Numbered from the stretch's first letter, positions 8,649-18,526 are shown. The stretch: 64,000 bases of DNA from Aquamicrobium zhengzhouense (GCF_016124105.1 NZ_JADGMQ010000013.1:1-64000); one strand, 5' to 3'. Made by a program: numbers and translations. Notes: generated by a model not told the origin, from the letters alone.

Positions 8649-9044
8649 TCAAAGGTAGCGACCGCCACGCTGGAGGACTTCGATCTCGTAGCCATCGGGA
8701 TCAGCGATGAAGAAGAACCGAGCGATAACCTCACCCGCGGGCGCGAAATCGACCAGCTTTCGCGGCTCCAATCCTTCCGCGGTCATACGGGCATGCTCAG
8801 CGTTCACATCGTCGACCGACACAGCAAGGTGGCCATAGCCATCTCCGCGATCATACGGTTCTTCACGGCCCTTGTTGATCGTCAGTTCAAGCTCGAAACC
8901 GGTTTCCTTGTTGGACAGATAGACGAGCGTGAACTTCTCGAAATCAAGGCGCTCGGCAATCTCGAGGCCGAAGGCCTTGTTGTAGAACTCTACCGAACGC
9001 TGCTCATCGAGCACGCGGATCATCGAGTGGATCATCTTGGCCAT
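8649..9044 (-). CDS. gloA: Lactoylglutathione lyase-like VOC protein (glyoxalase I)
   Basis: A 131-residue protein that by family converts the methylglyoxal-glutathione hemithioacetal to S-lactoylglutathione. It has two beta-alpha-beta-beta-beta modules with the four metal ligands of glyoxalase I in place: His6 (KMIHSMIRV), Glu in FELELT, His in GYGHLAVSV and Glu in GYEIEVLQ. The length equals bacterial GloA. It is downstream of typA on the same strand, with a terminator between (9073-9096), so it probably has its own promoter. Specificity is inferred from the ligand set and length. Confidence 0.9.
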   Translation of the reverse strand: MAKMIHSMIRVLDEQRSVEFYNKAFGLEIAERLDFEKFTLVYLSNKETGFELELTINKGREEPYDRGDGYGHLAVSVDDVNAEHARMTAEGLEPRKLVDFAPAGEVIARFFFIADPDGYEIEVLQRGGRYL

Positions 9045-9072
9045 GAAAAACTCCTGTCTTGAGATCGAAACG

Positions 9073-9096
9073 AAAACGGCGACCTCTCGGCCGCCG
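9073..9096 (-). terminator. Rho-independent terminator after typA
   Basis: On the - strand CGGCGGCC-GAGA-GGTCGCCG (8-bp stem, one G-U pair, GAGA tetraloop) is followed by TTTTCGTTT. It separates typA from the glyoxalase gene. Confidence 0.75.
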
Positions 9097-9204
9097 CTTC
9101 GATAACGGGTTCAGCGGTATCAGCCCGCGACCGCTGGCCGCCAGTCGTCTGGCGCCCTCGCGGAGGGCCAGCCGCCTAAGCGGCGTACGGCCCGCGAGCG
9201 GGTT

Positions 9205-11028
9205 TTAAGCCGCGCTCGCCTTCTGCTTTTCGAAGCGCTTGCGATCATTCGGATCGAGGTGCAGCTTGCGCAGGCGGATCGACTTTGGCGTCACTTCCAC
9301 CAGCTCGTCGTCCTGGATCCAGGAGAGCGCCCGCTCCAGCGTCATGCGGATCGGTGGCGTCAGCTTCACCGCCTCGTCCTTGCCAGAAGCACGGATGTTG
9401 GTCAGCTTCTTGCCCTTCAGGACGTTCACCTCGAGATCATTGTCGCGAGAGTGAATGCCAATGATCATGCCCTGATAGACCTTGACGCCTGGCTCGATAA
9501 CCATCGGCCCACGATCTTCAAGGTTGAACAGCGCATAGGCGACGGCCTCGCCCTGATCATTGGAGATCAGAACGCCATTCGTGCGGCCTGGCAGTTCGCC
9601 CTTGTACGGCTCATAGGCATGGAACAGCCGGTTCATCACCGCCGTGCCGCGCGTGTCGGTCAAAAGCTCCGACTGGTAGCCGATGAGGCCGCGGGTCGGC
9701 GCGTGGAAGACCAGGCGCTGACGATTGCCGCCTGACGGGCGCAATTCGATCATGTCAGCTTTGCGCTCGCTCAGCTTCTGAACGACGATACCGGCGTGCT
9801 CTTCATCAACGTCGATCACGACCTCTTCGACCGGCTCGAGCGTCTCGCCGTTCTCGCCCTTCTGCATCACGACGCGCGGACGCGACACGGCAAGCTCAAA
9901 GCCTTCGCGGCGCATCGTCTCGATCAGAACCGAGAGCTGCAATTCACCACGACCCGACACGTAGAACGAGTCCTTGTCCGGCGATTCCTCGATCTGCAGC
10001 GCGACGCTGCCTTCGGCTTCCTTCAGAAGACGATCGCGGATCACGCGGCTGGTAACCTTGTCGCCTTCAGTACCTGCCAGCGGCGAGTCGTTGACGATGA
10101 ACGACATCGTGACCGTTGGTGGATCGATCGGCTGCGCCTGCATCGGCACATTGATAGAAGGGTCACAGAAGGTATCGGCGACAGTGCCTTTCGAAAGGCC
10201 GGCAATCGCGACGATATCACCAGCCTGCGCTTCTTCGATCGGCTGGCGCTCGATACCGCGGAATGCAAGGATCTTGGAAATGCGACCGTTCTCCAGAACC
10301 GTGCCGTCGTGGTGGAGAACTTTCACAGCCTGGTTCGGCTTCACTGAACCGGACTCGATACGCCCGGTGATGATGCGACCCAGAAACGGGTTGGCTTCGA
10401 GGATCGTTCCAATCATCCGGAACGGTCCCTCGTGGACCGTAGGCTCCGGAACATGGTTCAGAACCACCTCGAACAACGGCGCAAGGCCTTCGTCCTTTGG
10501 ACCTTCGGGCGATGCAGCCATCCAGCCATCTCGGCCTGAACCGTAAAGGATCGGGAAGTCGAGCTGTTCGTCGGTGGCATCCAACGCTGCGAACAGGTCA
10601 AACACTTCGTTGATGACCTCGACGTGGCGTGCGTCCGGGCGGTCGATCTTGTTGATCGCCACGATCGGCTTGAGGCCGACTTTCAGCGCCTTGCCGACAA
10701 CGAACTTGGTCTGAGGCATCGGGCCTTCAGCTGCGTCCACCAGCACGATGACGCCGTCAACCATGTTGAGGATACGCTCGACTTCACCGCCGAAGTCGGC
10801 GTGGCCAGGCGTGTCAACGATGTTGATGCGGGTGCCTTTCCACTCCACCGAAGTGGCCTTGGCAAGAATGGTAATTCCGCGTTCTTTTTCGATGTCGCCT
10901 GAATCCATAACGCGTTCGGCAACACGCTGGTTTTCACGGACGGTACCGGAGTGTTTCAGGAGCGCGTCGACAAGTGTGGTCTTTCCATGGTCGACATGCG
11001 CGATGATCGCGATGTTTCGAAGCTTCAT
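9205..11028 (-). CDS. typA: Ribosome-associated GTPase TypA/BipA
   Basis: Translational GTPase of 607 residues, related to EF-G and LepA, which binds the 70S ribosome and aids 50S assembly and stress or low-temperature growth. The G domain is at the N-terminus (G1 AHVDHGKTT, switch [21 protein letters not shown]), followed by a beta-barrel domain, an EF-G domain V-like part and the BipA-specific C-terminal domain. The start at 11028 (MKLRNIAII) gives the standard family length and has GAGG 4 nt upstream; the longer reading to 11274 is unsupported. Gene alone; 245 bp to the divergent VOC gene. Confidence 0.97.
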   Translation of the reverse strand: MKLRNIAIIAHVDHGKTTLVDALLKHSGTVRENQRVAERVMDSGDIEKERGITILAKATSVEWKGTRINIVDTPGHADFGGEVERILNMVDGVIVLVDAAEGPMPQTKFVVGKALKVGLKPIVAINKIDRPDARHVEVINEVFDLFAALDATDEQLDFPILYGSGRDGWMAASPEGPKDEGLAPLFEVVLNHVPEPTVHEGPFRMIGTILEANPFLGRIITGRIESGSVKPNQAVKVLHHDGTVLENGRISKILAFRGIERQPIEEAQAGDIVAIAGLSKGTVADTFCDPSINVPMQAQPIDPPTVTMSFIVNDSPLAGTEGDKVTSRVIRDRLLKEAEGSVALQIEESPDKDSFYVSGRGELQLSVLIETMRREGFELAVSRPRVVMQKGENGETLEPVEEVVIDVDEEHAGIVVQKLSERKADMIELRPSGGNRQRLVFHAPTRGLIGYQSELLTDTRGTAVMNRLFHAYEPYKGELPGRTNGVLISNDQGEAVAYALFNLEDRGPMVIEPGVKVYQGMIIGIHSRDNDLEVNVLKGKKLTNIRASGKDEAVKLTPPIRMTLERALSWIQDDELVEVTPKSIRLRKLHLDPNDRKRFEKQKASAA

Positions 11029-11272
11029 ATATCCTCGGAGGCATTGGTCGGCGCGATGGGGCACGCCAGCGTGTTCGATGCGTGCTCTTAGCGTTTTTCT
11101 CGCAATTGCGAAAGGGGGCGATATAGGTGGCCGAAAACGTCTTTGCCAGATTAACGGTCTGTCTTTTCGATCGAGGCTGTCACAATTGCGCGAGCGTATT
11201 ACAATGGCGTGATGATCTACACTACAAATAGACGGTATCCCGCCCACGGATTCCGCCGCAAGACAGGAGACC

Positions 11273-11866
11273 ATGATGCGGAAACTTCAATCCCAGGGCG
11301 TTCATCACATCACGTTGATGGGGGCCGACAGGCAGACATCGATCGATTTTTGGGAAGGCGTGCTGGGCATGCCCTTCGTCTTCGAACAGCCCAATCTCGA
11401 TAATCCAGATGAAAGCCATCTTTATTTCGATCCAGGCGATGGACGCCTGATCACCATTTTCACCAATGAGAGCCGTGCGGCAGAACGTATGCGCGGCACG
11501 ACGCCGACCGGTGGGGTGCATCACATCGCGTTTTCCGTCTCGCGCGTTACCTTCCTGCAGGCGGTCGAACGTCTGGACGAACGACGGATTGTCCATAGCG
11601 GCGTCAAGGATCGGGGGTTCATGGACTCGATCTATTTCAAGGATCCGCTCGGCCTGCTTATTGAACTGGCCTCATACAGGTTCGAGCCACCGCATGGCCT
11701 CACCCATGCCGACGTTCTGATGGAAGCGCATAAGCTTCGCGTCGCAGCTGACGATTACAACATTGCCGAAAAGCATCTCAGTGACGCCATCGAGAACCTC
11801 GTCACCCGCAACAGGCCGTCCCTGTCAAAGGATCGTTCACCACGCGACCCCTATCGACGGGGATAA
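11273..11866 (+). CDS. VOC-superfamily protein (glyoxalase/dioxygenase fold)
   Basis: A 197-residue protein with two VOC modules. The metal-ligand pattern of ring-cleaving dioxygenases and related enzymes is visible: HHITLMG near residue 11, HHIAFSVS near 83 and LLIELASYR near 137. Residues after about 150 form a helical extension ending in a basic, proline-containing tail. The reaction is not predictable from sequence. Two tandem ATGs (11273 and 11276) follow AGGAGA; the second has the better spacing. The gene stands alone between typA and a small exported protein gene. Confidence 0.8.
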   Translation: MMRKLQSQGVHHITLMGADRQTSIDFWEGVLGMPFVFEQPNLDNPDESHLYFDPGDGRLITIFTNESRAAERMRGTTPTGGVHHIAFSVSRVTFLQAVERLDERRIVHSGVKDRGFMDSIYFKDPLGLLIELASYRFEPPHGLTHADVLMEAHKLRVAADDYNIAEKHLSDAIENLVTRNRPSLSKDRSPRDPYRRG

Positions 11867-11953
11867 ATCGAACGCGGCGCAAGACGTTAAGCCTCTTGAA
11901 ACTTTTTTAACGGTTGCAGGTTAGGTTTCCCGGAGGATCACGGGAAACTCACA

Positions 11954-12190
11954 ATGCATAGCTGGCTCGTTAAGATCGCCGCGGTCACCACCATTCCCGC
12001 CCTCATCGGGATCGGCGCAGCTTTTTCTGCGCCAACTTTCAAGGAAGACACGCTGGTTTCACTCGACAGCTTCAAGCCCGGCGATCATGGCGTCGATTAC
12101 ACGATGATCACCGGCCCGCGCATGCAAGGCCAGGGCCTACCGGTTTGCGCGGACGCATCCCGCAGGGGCTCCCTGCGCCCCTGCCTCTAA
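11954..12190 (+). CDS. Small exported protein of unknown function
   Basis: A 78-residue protein with an N-terminal signal sequence (MHSWLVKIAAVTTIPALIG, then an AAFSA cleavage region) and a short mature part containing two cysteines (VCADASRRG, PCL). I do not recognise a family. The Shine-Dalgarno is poor: GGAGG lies 18 nt upstream of the ATG. The upstream stretch is rich in T and A (11888-11912), suiting a promoter. It is convergent with the M3 peptidase gene with only 22 bp between stops. Confidence 0.6.
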   Translation: MHSWLVKIAAVTTIPALIGIGAAFSAPTFKEDTLVSLDSFKPGDHGVDYTMITGPRMQGQGLPVCADASRRGSLRPCL

Positions 12191-12212
12191 TTCCAGCAAT
12201 CTTTGCGCGTCC

Positions 12213-14255
12213 TCAGACGAGGCCGCGTTTTTCCATCATGGCTTCCGGCGTTGGCATACGACCGCGGAACGCCGTGTAGAGAGCCTCCGGGTCCTTTGAA
12301 CCACCGGCGGCGTAGATGTATGTCTTCAGCTTGTCCGCTACGTCCGCATTGAACGGATCGCCGGTTTCCTCAAACGCTGCGAAAGCGTCGGCATCAAGAA
12401 CTTCCGACCACATGTAGGAATAATAGCCCGCCGAATAGCCGTCGCCTGAGAAGACGTGCAGGAAATGCGGCGTGCGGTGGCGCATCACGATCTCGGCAGG
12501 CATTTCGAGCTCCCGCAGCACCTTTTCTTCAAAGGCGAGCGGATCGACCGGTGCCTCCGGCTGGCTGTGATATTCCATGTCGACCAGCGCCGAGGAAGTA
12601 AACTCCACCGTCGCAAATCCGGCATTGAAAGTCTGCGCGGCGAGCATCTTGTCCAGCAGAGCCTTTGGCATCGGCTCGCCGCTTTCGTAATGGCGCGCGT
12701 GCTTTTCCAAAATCTGCGGCACCGTCAGCCAGTGCTCGTAAAGCTGCGATGGCAGTTCGACAAAGTCGCGTGACACCGCAGTGCCGGCAACGGAGGGCCA
12801 GGTCACTTCGGTCAGCATACCGTGCAAGGCGTGGCCGAATTCATGAAACAGCGTACGCGCATCATCCATCGACAAAAGCGCGGGCTCGCCCTTAGGCGGC
12901 TTCGCGAAGTTCATCACATTGTAGATGATAGGCGAGGCGCCCTCGCCCAGCGAATAACCGCTTTCAAGCGAACTCATCCACGCGCCGGAGCGCTTGGAAG
13001 GACGGTTGAAATAGTCGGCAAGGAATGTTGCCCGGTGGGTTCCGTCCGCGTTCTTGACCTCAAAGACGCGAACATCTTCATGCCAGGTCGCAACGCCGGT
13101 CTTTTCTTCAAAGCTGATGCCGAACAGGCGAGTTGCTACGTCGAAACAGGCATCGATGATGCGATCGAGCTGAAGATACGGCTTAAGCTCCGCTTCGTCG
13201 AAGTCGTATTTCTGAGCCCGCAGCTTTTCCTGCCAGTAGCGCCAGTCAGCAGCGGTGAGCTTCTCGTTGCTGCCGGCCTCTGCAGCCATCTTCTGCAACT
13301 CGTCACGGTCCGCCAGTGCCTTGGTCCGCGCCTTGTTCCAGACAGGCTGGAGAAGCTTCATCACCGCATCCGGCGTTTTTGCCATCGTGTCATCGAGCTT
13401 GAACGCAGCAAAGCTCTCATAGCCGAGAAGCTTTGCCTTTTCTGCGCGAAGGGCCAGCGTCTCGCGAACGATCTCACCATTGTCGGTATCGCCGCCGTTT
13501 TCTCCACGCTTGGTGAAGGCTTCAAACGCCTTGGCGCGCAGATCTGCGCGGGCAGAGAACGTGAGGAACGGTTCGATGATCGAGCGGGAGAGCGTGACTG
13601 CATAGCGCCCGTCCTGCCCGCGGGACGTTGCGGCCTCGGCCATCGCCGAATCGAGGAATGGCGGGAGCCCTGCCAGATCGTCACCGCCGTCGAGAAACAA
13701 CGCCCACCCTGCTTCGTCCGCGAGAACGTTCTGCCCGAACTGCGCACCAAGCGAAGCGAGGCGCTCATTGATCGCGGCAAGTCGCTGCTTCTCCTCGGCA
13801 CCGAGCTTTGCCCCCGCCTTGACGAAGCGCTTCCACGTCTTTTCGAGAACCCGATCCGTCTCGCTGTCGAGATCGAGACTTTCACGCCGCGCGTAAAGAT
13901 CGTCGATGCGGGCAAACAGCGCTTCATTCATGAAGAGCGCCGAGAAATGCCGCGACATCTTCGGTGCGATGTCCCGCTCCAGCTTCTGGATGTCCGGATT
14001 GGTGTGCGCCCCGGCACGCAGCCAGAAGATCGCCGACACCTTGCCGAATGCATCGCCAGCCAGTTCCAGAGCAGCCAGCGTGTTCTCGATGCTCGGCTGA
14101 TCCGGATTTCCGGCTATCGCTGCAATCTCCGCCTCGTGCGCCGCGAAAGCCGCCGCAAAGACAGCGGCGAACTGGTCGTCGGAAATCTGGTCGAAGGCGG
14201 GCAGGCCAAGCGGCCCTGTCCAATAGGTCAGGGGATGATCGGCAAGATCGAGCAT
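12213..14255 (-). CDS. M3-family zinc metallopeptidase (oligopeptidase A / Dcp type)
   Basis: A 680-residue cytoplasmic peptidase that by family trims short peptides. The zinc-binding HEFGHALHGM lies near residue 470 with the downstream glutamate helix expected about 25 residues on; the mostly helical N-terminal half and the C-terminal YSYMWSEVLDADAFAAFE segment are typical of Dcp and OpdA. There is no signal peptide, which argues against a periplasmic Dcp. Distinguishing oligopeptidase A (prlC) from peptidyl-dipeptidase (dcp) needs a tree. It is monocistronic; carbonic anhydrase follows 85 bp away upstream on the same strand. Confidence 0.93.
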   Translation of the reverse strand: MLDLADHPLTYWTGPLGLPAFDQISDDQFAAVFAAAFAAHEAEIAAIAGNPDQPSIENTLAALELAGDAFGKVSAIFWLRAGAHTNPDIQKLERDIAPKMSRHFSALFMNEALFARIDDLYARRESLDLDSETDRVLEKTWKRFVKAGAKLGAEEKQRLAAINERLASLGAQFGQNVLADEAGWALFLDGGDDLAGLPPFLDSAMAEAATSRGQDGRYAVTLSRSIIEPFLTFSARADLRAKAFEAFTKRGENGGDTDNGEIVRETLALRAEKAKLLGYESFAAFKLDDTMAKTPDAVMKLLQPVWNKARTKALADRDELQKMAAEAGSNEKLTAADWRYWQEKLRAQKYDFDEAELKPYLQLDRIIDACFDVATRLFGISFEEKTGVATWHEDVRVFEVKNADGTHRATFLADYFNRPSKRSGAWMSSLESGYSLGEGASPIIYNVMNFAKPPKGEPALLSMDDARTLFHEFGHALHGMLTEVTWPSVAGTAVSRDFVELPSQLYEHWLTVPQILEKHARHYESGEPMPKALLDKMLAAQTFNAGFATVEFTSSALVDMEYHSQPEAPVDPLAFEEKVLRELEMPAEIVMRHRTPHFLHVFSGDGYSAGYYSYMWSEVLDADAFAAFEETGDPFNADVADKLKTYIYAAGGSKDPEALYTAFRGRMPTPEAMMEKRGLV

Positions 14256-14339
14256 GAATGTCTCCGGAAAATTACAGCAGGCAGGTTGAACCTGATGTAG
14301 GCGCGGACGCTCGCCCGCGCAACGCTCCAGAGAGATGCG

Positions 14340-14984
14340 TCAGTCGAACTCGGGTCGCTCGAAATCGCCGGTAGCGGGGTTCATAGCCCACAATTCGCCG
14401 GTCGAAATGTCAAACCAGGCCCCGTGCAGCGTCAGACGTCCCTTGCCTTCGAGGATCGAGACGCAGGGGAAGCTGCGCAGATTGGCGATCGAGTAGCGGA
14501 TAGAAATACGCTCGAGAGCTGTCTGACGCTCAGTCACCGTCATCATCGTGTTCGTGGCAACGGCCTCTGCCGCCGGAGCGACAAGCCCCATCCACTTTCC
14601 GATGAAATCGCCGGGAGACAGGGGAGCGGAAGCTGGATCAAGGGCGGTCTTGATGCCGCCGCACCGTCCGTGCCCGAGAACCACAATGTGCTTCACCTTC
14701 AGGCTTTGAACGGCAAATTCGAGAGCCGCCGAGGTCGAATGGTGCTTTCCGTCCGGCTCATAGGGCGGAACGAGATTTGCGACATTGCGAACGACAAACA
14801 ATTCGCCAGGGCCGCAATCGAAGATGGTTTCCGGTGCCGCGCGAGAATCGCAGCAGGCAATGACCATTGTTTCCGGCGTTTGTCCGTCTTTCGCGAGAGT
14901 GCGATAGCGGTTGCTTTCGGAGGCATACCGACCCTGCATGAACTCGCGATAGCCGGTGAGGAGTCTTGGGGGGAGGGCGTCCAT
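14340..14984 (-). CDS. Beta-class carbonic anhydrase
   Basis: A 214-residue zinc enzyme interconverting CO2 and bicarbonate. The ligands are visible: Cys44 with its D46/R48 dyad (ACCDSR), His105 and Cys108 (GHGRCGG). This is the standard beta-class set and length, so bicarbonate supply for carboxylations is the likely role. The ATG at 14984 is the first in frame and places the first helix normally. It lies upstream of the M3 peptidase on the same strand. Confidence 0.95.
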   Translation of the reverse strand: MDALPPRLLTGYREFMQGRYASESNRYRTLAKDGQTPETMVIACCDSRAAPETIFDCGPGELFVVRNVANLVPPYEPDGKHHSTSAALEFAVQSLKVKHIVVLGHGRCGGIKTALDPASAPLSPGDFIGKWMGLVAPAAEAVATNTMMTVTERQTALERISIRYSIANLRSFPCVSILEGKGRLTLHGAWFDISTGELWAMNPATGDFERPEFD

Positions 14985-15102
14985 GTGCTGCCGATAAACC
15001 TAAAAATTCCTCGGCGCAATAATTCGGTTGCGCAAGGAGAAGGATTTTAACGTCAGGTTGCCGCTCTTGTCTTCCTGGCAACCCGTTCATCAAGCCAGCT
15101 GA

Positions 15103-15987
15103 TCAGGCTGAAGCACCGCCGCGCGGCTCAACGATGCGCCGTGTCTGCACCATCGCCATCGGATGGACGAGGCTTTGCGCATCGGTTGCCAGCATCAGAT
15201 CGACCGAGCCGCGTTTGACTGCCCTTGCGACCACCTCGAACACCGCCGCTGTCGCTGATCGCAGCGCCTTTTCAGGCGAAAGCCCTTCAATCAGGCGCGC
15301 AATAAAAATGGCAGCGAAGAGATCACCGGTCCCGTTCGGGGCATTCTCGATGACCCGGTGCTCCGCCAGAACCGCGTCCAGCCGGGTCACAAGCAGATTG
15401 CCGATCGAGCCAGCCAGCATTGCGTGGGCGGACGTCACCAGCATTGTCGATGGCCCGAGTTTGCGCGCGGCCCGAATGATCGAGGAATTGTCGTCCAGCC
15501 TCTCGCCCACGATCCACTCGAGTTCGGATCGATTGGGCGTGGCGATATCGGCGAGCGGCAGCAATTCCTGACGGATCGCCTCCGCCACCGCCTGCGGCAC
15601 GTAGAGACCGTCCTCATCGGCGCAAACAGGGTCGCACAGAAAGATTGCCTTCCGGTTGCGGGCCTTCAGCTGCTTTACCAGCCCGGCAACCGCCTTGGCC
15701 TGACGCGGATCGCCAAAATACCCGCTGATGATTGCACAAGCTTCCCCAAGCCGCGGCGAGGCGGCAAGATCCTCTATCAAAGCCGAGAACTGACCATCCT
15801 CGGGAACAATACGCGTCGAGCGCCCCTGCCCCGGATGCCAGGCAAGCAAAATGGTTGGCACGGCCCATACGGGAAATCCAAGCTGCTCCAGTGCGAAGAC
15901 AACGCTCCGGTTTCCGACTGACCCACGCACAACGTGGCTCGATATGACGATAATTGGCGAATGGCGTTCGGAATGTGCGTTGTTCAT
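15103..15987 (-). CDS. pdxY: Pyridoxal kinase
   Basis: Ribokinase-superfamily enzyme of about 294 residues that phosphorylates pyridoxal (vitamin B6 salvage). The N-terminal substrate region (SSHVVRGSVGNRS) and the C-terminal anion-hole and base motif (NAPNGTGDLFAAIFIA) are characteristic of PdxY/PdxK. The ATG at 15987 avoids overlapping the upstream gene; an in-frame ATG at 16002 would overlap that gene's stop by 11 nt. Neither has a strong Shine-Dalgarno, so translational coupling to the upstream small membrane protein gene is likely. Confidence 0.93.
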   Translation of the reverse strand: MNNAHSERHSPIIVISSHVVRGSVGNRSVVFALEQLGFPVWAVPTILLAWHPGQGRSTRIVPEDGQFSALIEDLAASPRLGEACAIISGYFGDPRQAKAVAGLVKQLKARNRKAIFLCDPVCADEDGLYVPQAVAEAIRQELLPLADIATPNRSELEWIVGERLDDNSSIIRAARKLGPSTMLVTSAHAMLAGSIGNLLVTRLDAVLAEHRVIENAPNGTGDLFAAIFIARLIEGLSPEKALRSATAAVFEVVARAVKRGSVDLMLATDAQSLVHPMAMVQTRRIVEPRGGASA

Positions 15988-15991
15988 CGCT

Positions 15992-16222
15992 TCAGCCGGC
16001 ATAAATTGCGAAATCGATCAACCACCAGATCAGATAGATGAGCAATATCACTCCCGCCCAGCGGCCGATACGGGTGCCCCACAATTCGGCCCAGTCGCTC
16101 TGGTCGGCATCATCCCCTGCCATGTGATGGCGCGCGCGCCCCAGCATGGTCGGCTCGCTCTCCAGATCAACGCGATTGATGATGCGCCGCGCTTCGTCTC
16201 TGGCCTCGTCGTCCCGGTTCAT
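15992..16222 (-). CDS. Small single-pass membrane protein, unknown
   Basis: 76 residues: a charged N-terminal part (MNRDDEARDEARRIINRVD) and one C-terminal transmembrane helix (WAGVILLIYLIWWLIDFAI). I recognise no domain. It sits directly upstream of pdxY and the two are nearly contiguous, so they are probably one transcript. Homologous short ORFs in this position would support it; that comparison was not possible here. Confidence 0.6.
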   Translation of the reverse strand: MNRDDEARDEARRIINRVDLESEPTMLGRARHHMAGDDADQSDWAELWGTRIGRWAGVILLIYLIWWLIDFAIYAG

Positions 16223-16342
16223 TTCGACCTTCCCAACAAGACTTCAGATTAGTCGTCAGCGGACCACGGGCACAAGCGATGATTGCCTTGTCACCGTTTG
16301 ACGCTAAATTCTCCCAACCTCAATGACGCCGGACGGTCCGCA

Positions 16343-16942
16343 ATGTCGCGCAATCTCCTCCCCGCACTCTTTCTCACCCTCTTGCTGCCGCTGCTCACCG
16401 CTTGCGGGTTCAATACGATCCCGACCGAAGAAGAACGCGCCAAGGCGGCATGGTCAGAGGTTCTGAATCAATATCAGAGGCGGGCAGACCTCATCCCGAA
16501 CCTCGTCGAGACGGTAAAGGGATATGCAGCCCACGAACGTGAAGTGCTGGAATCCGTCGTTGAGGCGCGCGCCAAGGCAACTCAGGTTCAGCTATCGCCC
16601 GAGATGCTGCAGGATCCCGCCGCTTTCCAGGCGTTTCAGGAAAACCAGTCCGCACTGACCAGCGCGCTGTCCCGCCTTCTGGCGGTCGTCGAAAACTATC
16701 CTGACCTGAAGGCGAACCAGAACTTCCTCGCCCTGCAATCGCAGCTCGAAGGAACCGAAAATCGCATCGCGGTGGCAAGGCGTGACTATATCGAGGCGGT
16801 GCGCGTCTATAACACCTCGCTTCGCACCCTCCCGACGATGCTCTGGGCAAAGTTCTGGTTTACCGACGCCGTACCGTTTCCAAATTTCACCGTCTCTGAC
16901 GACACGATGCAGGTGCCGCAGATCAATTTCGGCACCAACTAG
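16343..16942 (+). CDS. lemA: LemA family lipoprotein
   Basis: A 199-residue LemA protein: signal peptide with lipobox LLTAC (Cys21), then the LemA helical bundle (NQYQRRADLIPNLVETVKGY, followed by HEREVLESVVEARAKA). The C-terminal IWF-like segment LWAKFWFTDAVPFPNF is also typical. The start at 16343 is chosen because it gives the signal peptide. The gene leads a + strand group with two TPM-domain genes, a conserved pairing in bacteria whose molecular role is unclear. Confidence 0.92.
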   Translation: MSRNLLPALFLTLLLPLLTACGFNTIPTEEERAKAAWSEVLNQYQRRADLIPNLVETVKGYAAHEREVLESVVEARAKATQVQLSPEMLQDPAAFQAFQENQSALTSALSRLLAVVENYPDLKANQNFLALQSQLEGTENRIAVARRDYIEAVRVYNTSLRTLPTMLWAKFWFTDAVPFPNFTVSDDTMQVPQINFGTN

Positions 16943-16960
16943 CGAGCGAACCCTCCGGCG

Positions 16961-17791
16961 ATGCGGTTCAAACATTCCTCAAGCGGCACCTTGCGCGCCA
17001 TGCTGCTTGCGCTGGCGTTCGTCATCGCGATCCCGGTCTTCGCCCAGCCATTGCTCAGCGGCCGCGTCGTTGACGATGCTGGCATCCTCGATGCGGCGAC
17101 AGAAGCCAGCATTACCGAGAAGCTCGCCGCATTCGAGCAAAAAGCCTCAGACCAGATCGTTGTAGCGACGGTACGAAATCTTGGCGGCGAGGCGATCGAG
17201 CCTTTCGCCAATCGCCTGTTCCGCTCCTGGGAGCTCGGGCAGGCGGGAGAAAACAACGGCGTTCTTCTCCTTGTCGCCTACGATGATCGCAAGATGCGCA
17301 TCGAGGTGGGATATGGTCTCGAAGGCACGCTCACGGATGTTTACTCCAGGCTGATCATCGAGAATTCGCTCGTACCTGCCTTTCGCGCGGGAGATTATTC
17401 CGCTGGCATATCGCGCGCCGTTGATGACATCATCCTGGTGCTCGAGGGCGATGGCGCCGAGCTTCAGGCGCGCGCCGAACGCAACCGGAAGAGCGAGGTC
17501 GACGTCGATCAATGGATCGCAATCATCTTCCTCGTGATCTGGGCCTCGATCTTCTTCGGCTCGATCCTGACCAGCCTCCTTGCGCCGATCTTCGGGCGCA
17601 AGATCGGCCCGCGCCGCTACCGGTGGCTTGGAATGGACATCGATCTCAACCGCAAGAAGCGGCACAGTGGCTCATCAGGTTGGGTCATGACATCCGGAGG
17701 CGGGTCGAGTGGCGGCTGGTCATCCGGCGGTGGCGGCTTTTCCGGAGGCGGGGGATCTTCGGGTGGCGGCGGCGCTTCGGGAAGTTGGTAG
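16961..17791 (+). CDS. TPM-domain (YgcG-like) membrane protein with Gly/Ser tail
   Basis: 276 residues: a signal peptide (residues 1-27, ending VFAQP), a TPM domain (about 28-160, containing VDDAGILDA and MRIEVGYGLEGTL), one transmembrane helix (about 187-208) and a glycine/serine-rich tail with repeated SGGGG units ending in GASGSW. TPM proteins have been linked to phosphatase activity in plants and to photosystem II repair; in bacteria the role is open. It lies 18 bp after lemA and 10 bp before the second TPM gene, so the three form an operon. Confidence 0.9.
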   Translation: MRFKHSSSGTLRAMLLALAFVIAIPVFAQPLLSGRVVDDAGILDAATEASITEKLAAFEQKASDQIVVATVRNLGGEAIEPFANRLFRSWELGQAGENNGVLLLVAYDDRKMRIEVGYGLEGTLTDVYSRLIIENSLVPAFRAGDYSAGISRAVDDIILVLEGDGAELQARAERNRKSEVDVDQWIAIIFLVIWASIFFGSILTSLLAPIFGRKIGPRRYRWLGMDIDLNRKKRHSGSSGWVMTSGGGSSGGWSSGGGGFSGGGGSSGGGGASGSW

Positions 17792-17801
17792 GTTCTCAAG
17801 A

Positions 17802-18440
17802 ATGATCAGTCCCTCGCTCACCGACGAAGAACACCAGAGACTGGCCGATCAGATCCGCCGTGCGGAAATGTCGACGCGTGGTGAAATCTATTGCGTGATT
17901 GCGCGAAGCAGCGACACTTATTTCTTCCCGGCGGCGTTCACGCTTACCCTCGGAATGCTGCTGGCAAGCCTCGTCGTCACCTTCTGGCTCGACCGCAGCT
18001 GGCTGGCCATATCGCATCTGTCATTCGTCCTCATCCAGATCGCGGCAATCGCTGCCGCGCTGCTGCTGGCTCATTTCGTCCCTGCCCTGCGCATTCGCAT
18101 GGTGCCGCGTCGCCTTGCCTATCGGCGCGCACACGACAATGCCCTCAAGCAATTCCTCGCCCATAATGTGCACACCACCGAGCGGCGCACTGGTATCCTG
18201 ATCTTTGTTTCGCTCGCGGAGCGCTATGCCGCGGTAATTGCTGATTCGGGAATCAACGCGATTGTCGAGCAGGAGCAATGGAACGAGATCGTCGCCAGAC
18301 TGACAAAGGCGGCGAAGGCGGGACATTTAGTCGACGGTCTTGCGGAGGCAGTCGATCGCGCGGGCGGGCTTTTGACCGCGCATTTCCCCGGCGGTTCCAA
18401 CAATCCAAACGAGTTAGACGATCACGTCGTCGAAATCTGA
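17802..18440 (+). CDS. Second TPM-domain membrane protein
   Basis: 212 residues starting MISPSLTDEEHQRLA (ATG 17802). It has an N-terminal helical start to the TPM domain, two transmembrane helices (about residues 42-65 and 68-92), and the rest of the TPM domain after them (TGILIFVSLAERYAAVIAD). Unlike the preceding gene it has no signal peptide and no glycine tail. Together with lemA and the first TPM gene it suggests a small envelope complex; the function is inference. Confidence 0.85.
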   Translation: MISPSLTDEEHQRLADQIRRAEMSTRGEIYCVIARSSDTYFFPAAFTLTLGMLLASLVVTFWLDRSWLAISHLSFVLIQIAAIAAALLLAHFVPALRIRMVPRRLAYRRAHDNALKQFLAHNVHTTERRTGILIFVSLAERYAAVIADSGINAIVEQEQWNEIVARLTKAAKAGHLVDGLAEAVDRAGGLLTAHFPGGSNNPNELDDHVVEI

Positions 18441-18450
18441 GCCACCTTGG

Positions 18451-18475
18451 CGTCACGAAGAAAATTTTCGTGACG
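18451..18475. other. Perfect inverted repeat after the TPM operon
   Basis: CGTCACGAA and TTCGTGACG form a 9-bp stem with an AT-rich loop, 10 bp after the TPM stop codon. There is no U-tract in either direction beyond the loop, so termination is only possible, not shown. Confidence 0.35.
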
Positions 18476-18526
18476 GCGTCGCAACCGCTTGCCGCGCGGA
18501 ATCGCAGTGGTTAACCTTAACAAATC

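Noticed and set aside
9191-9206. CCCGCGAGCGGGTTTT terminator-like hairpin on the + strand
   Set aside because: No + strand gene lies upstream to be terminated, and it abuts the typA stop in the wrong direction.
12822-14300. 492-codon + strand ORF
   Set aside because: Antisense to the M3 peptidase gene, which carries HEFGH.
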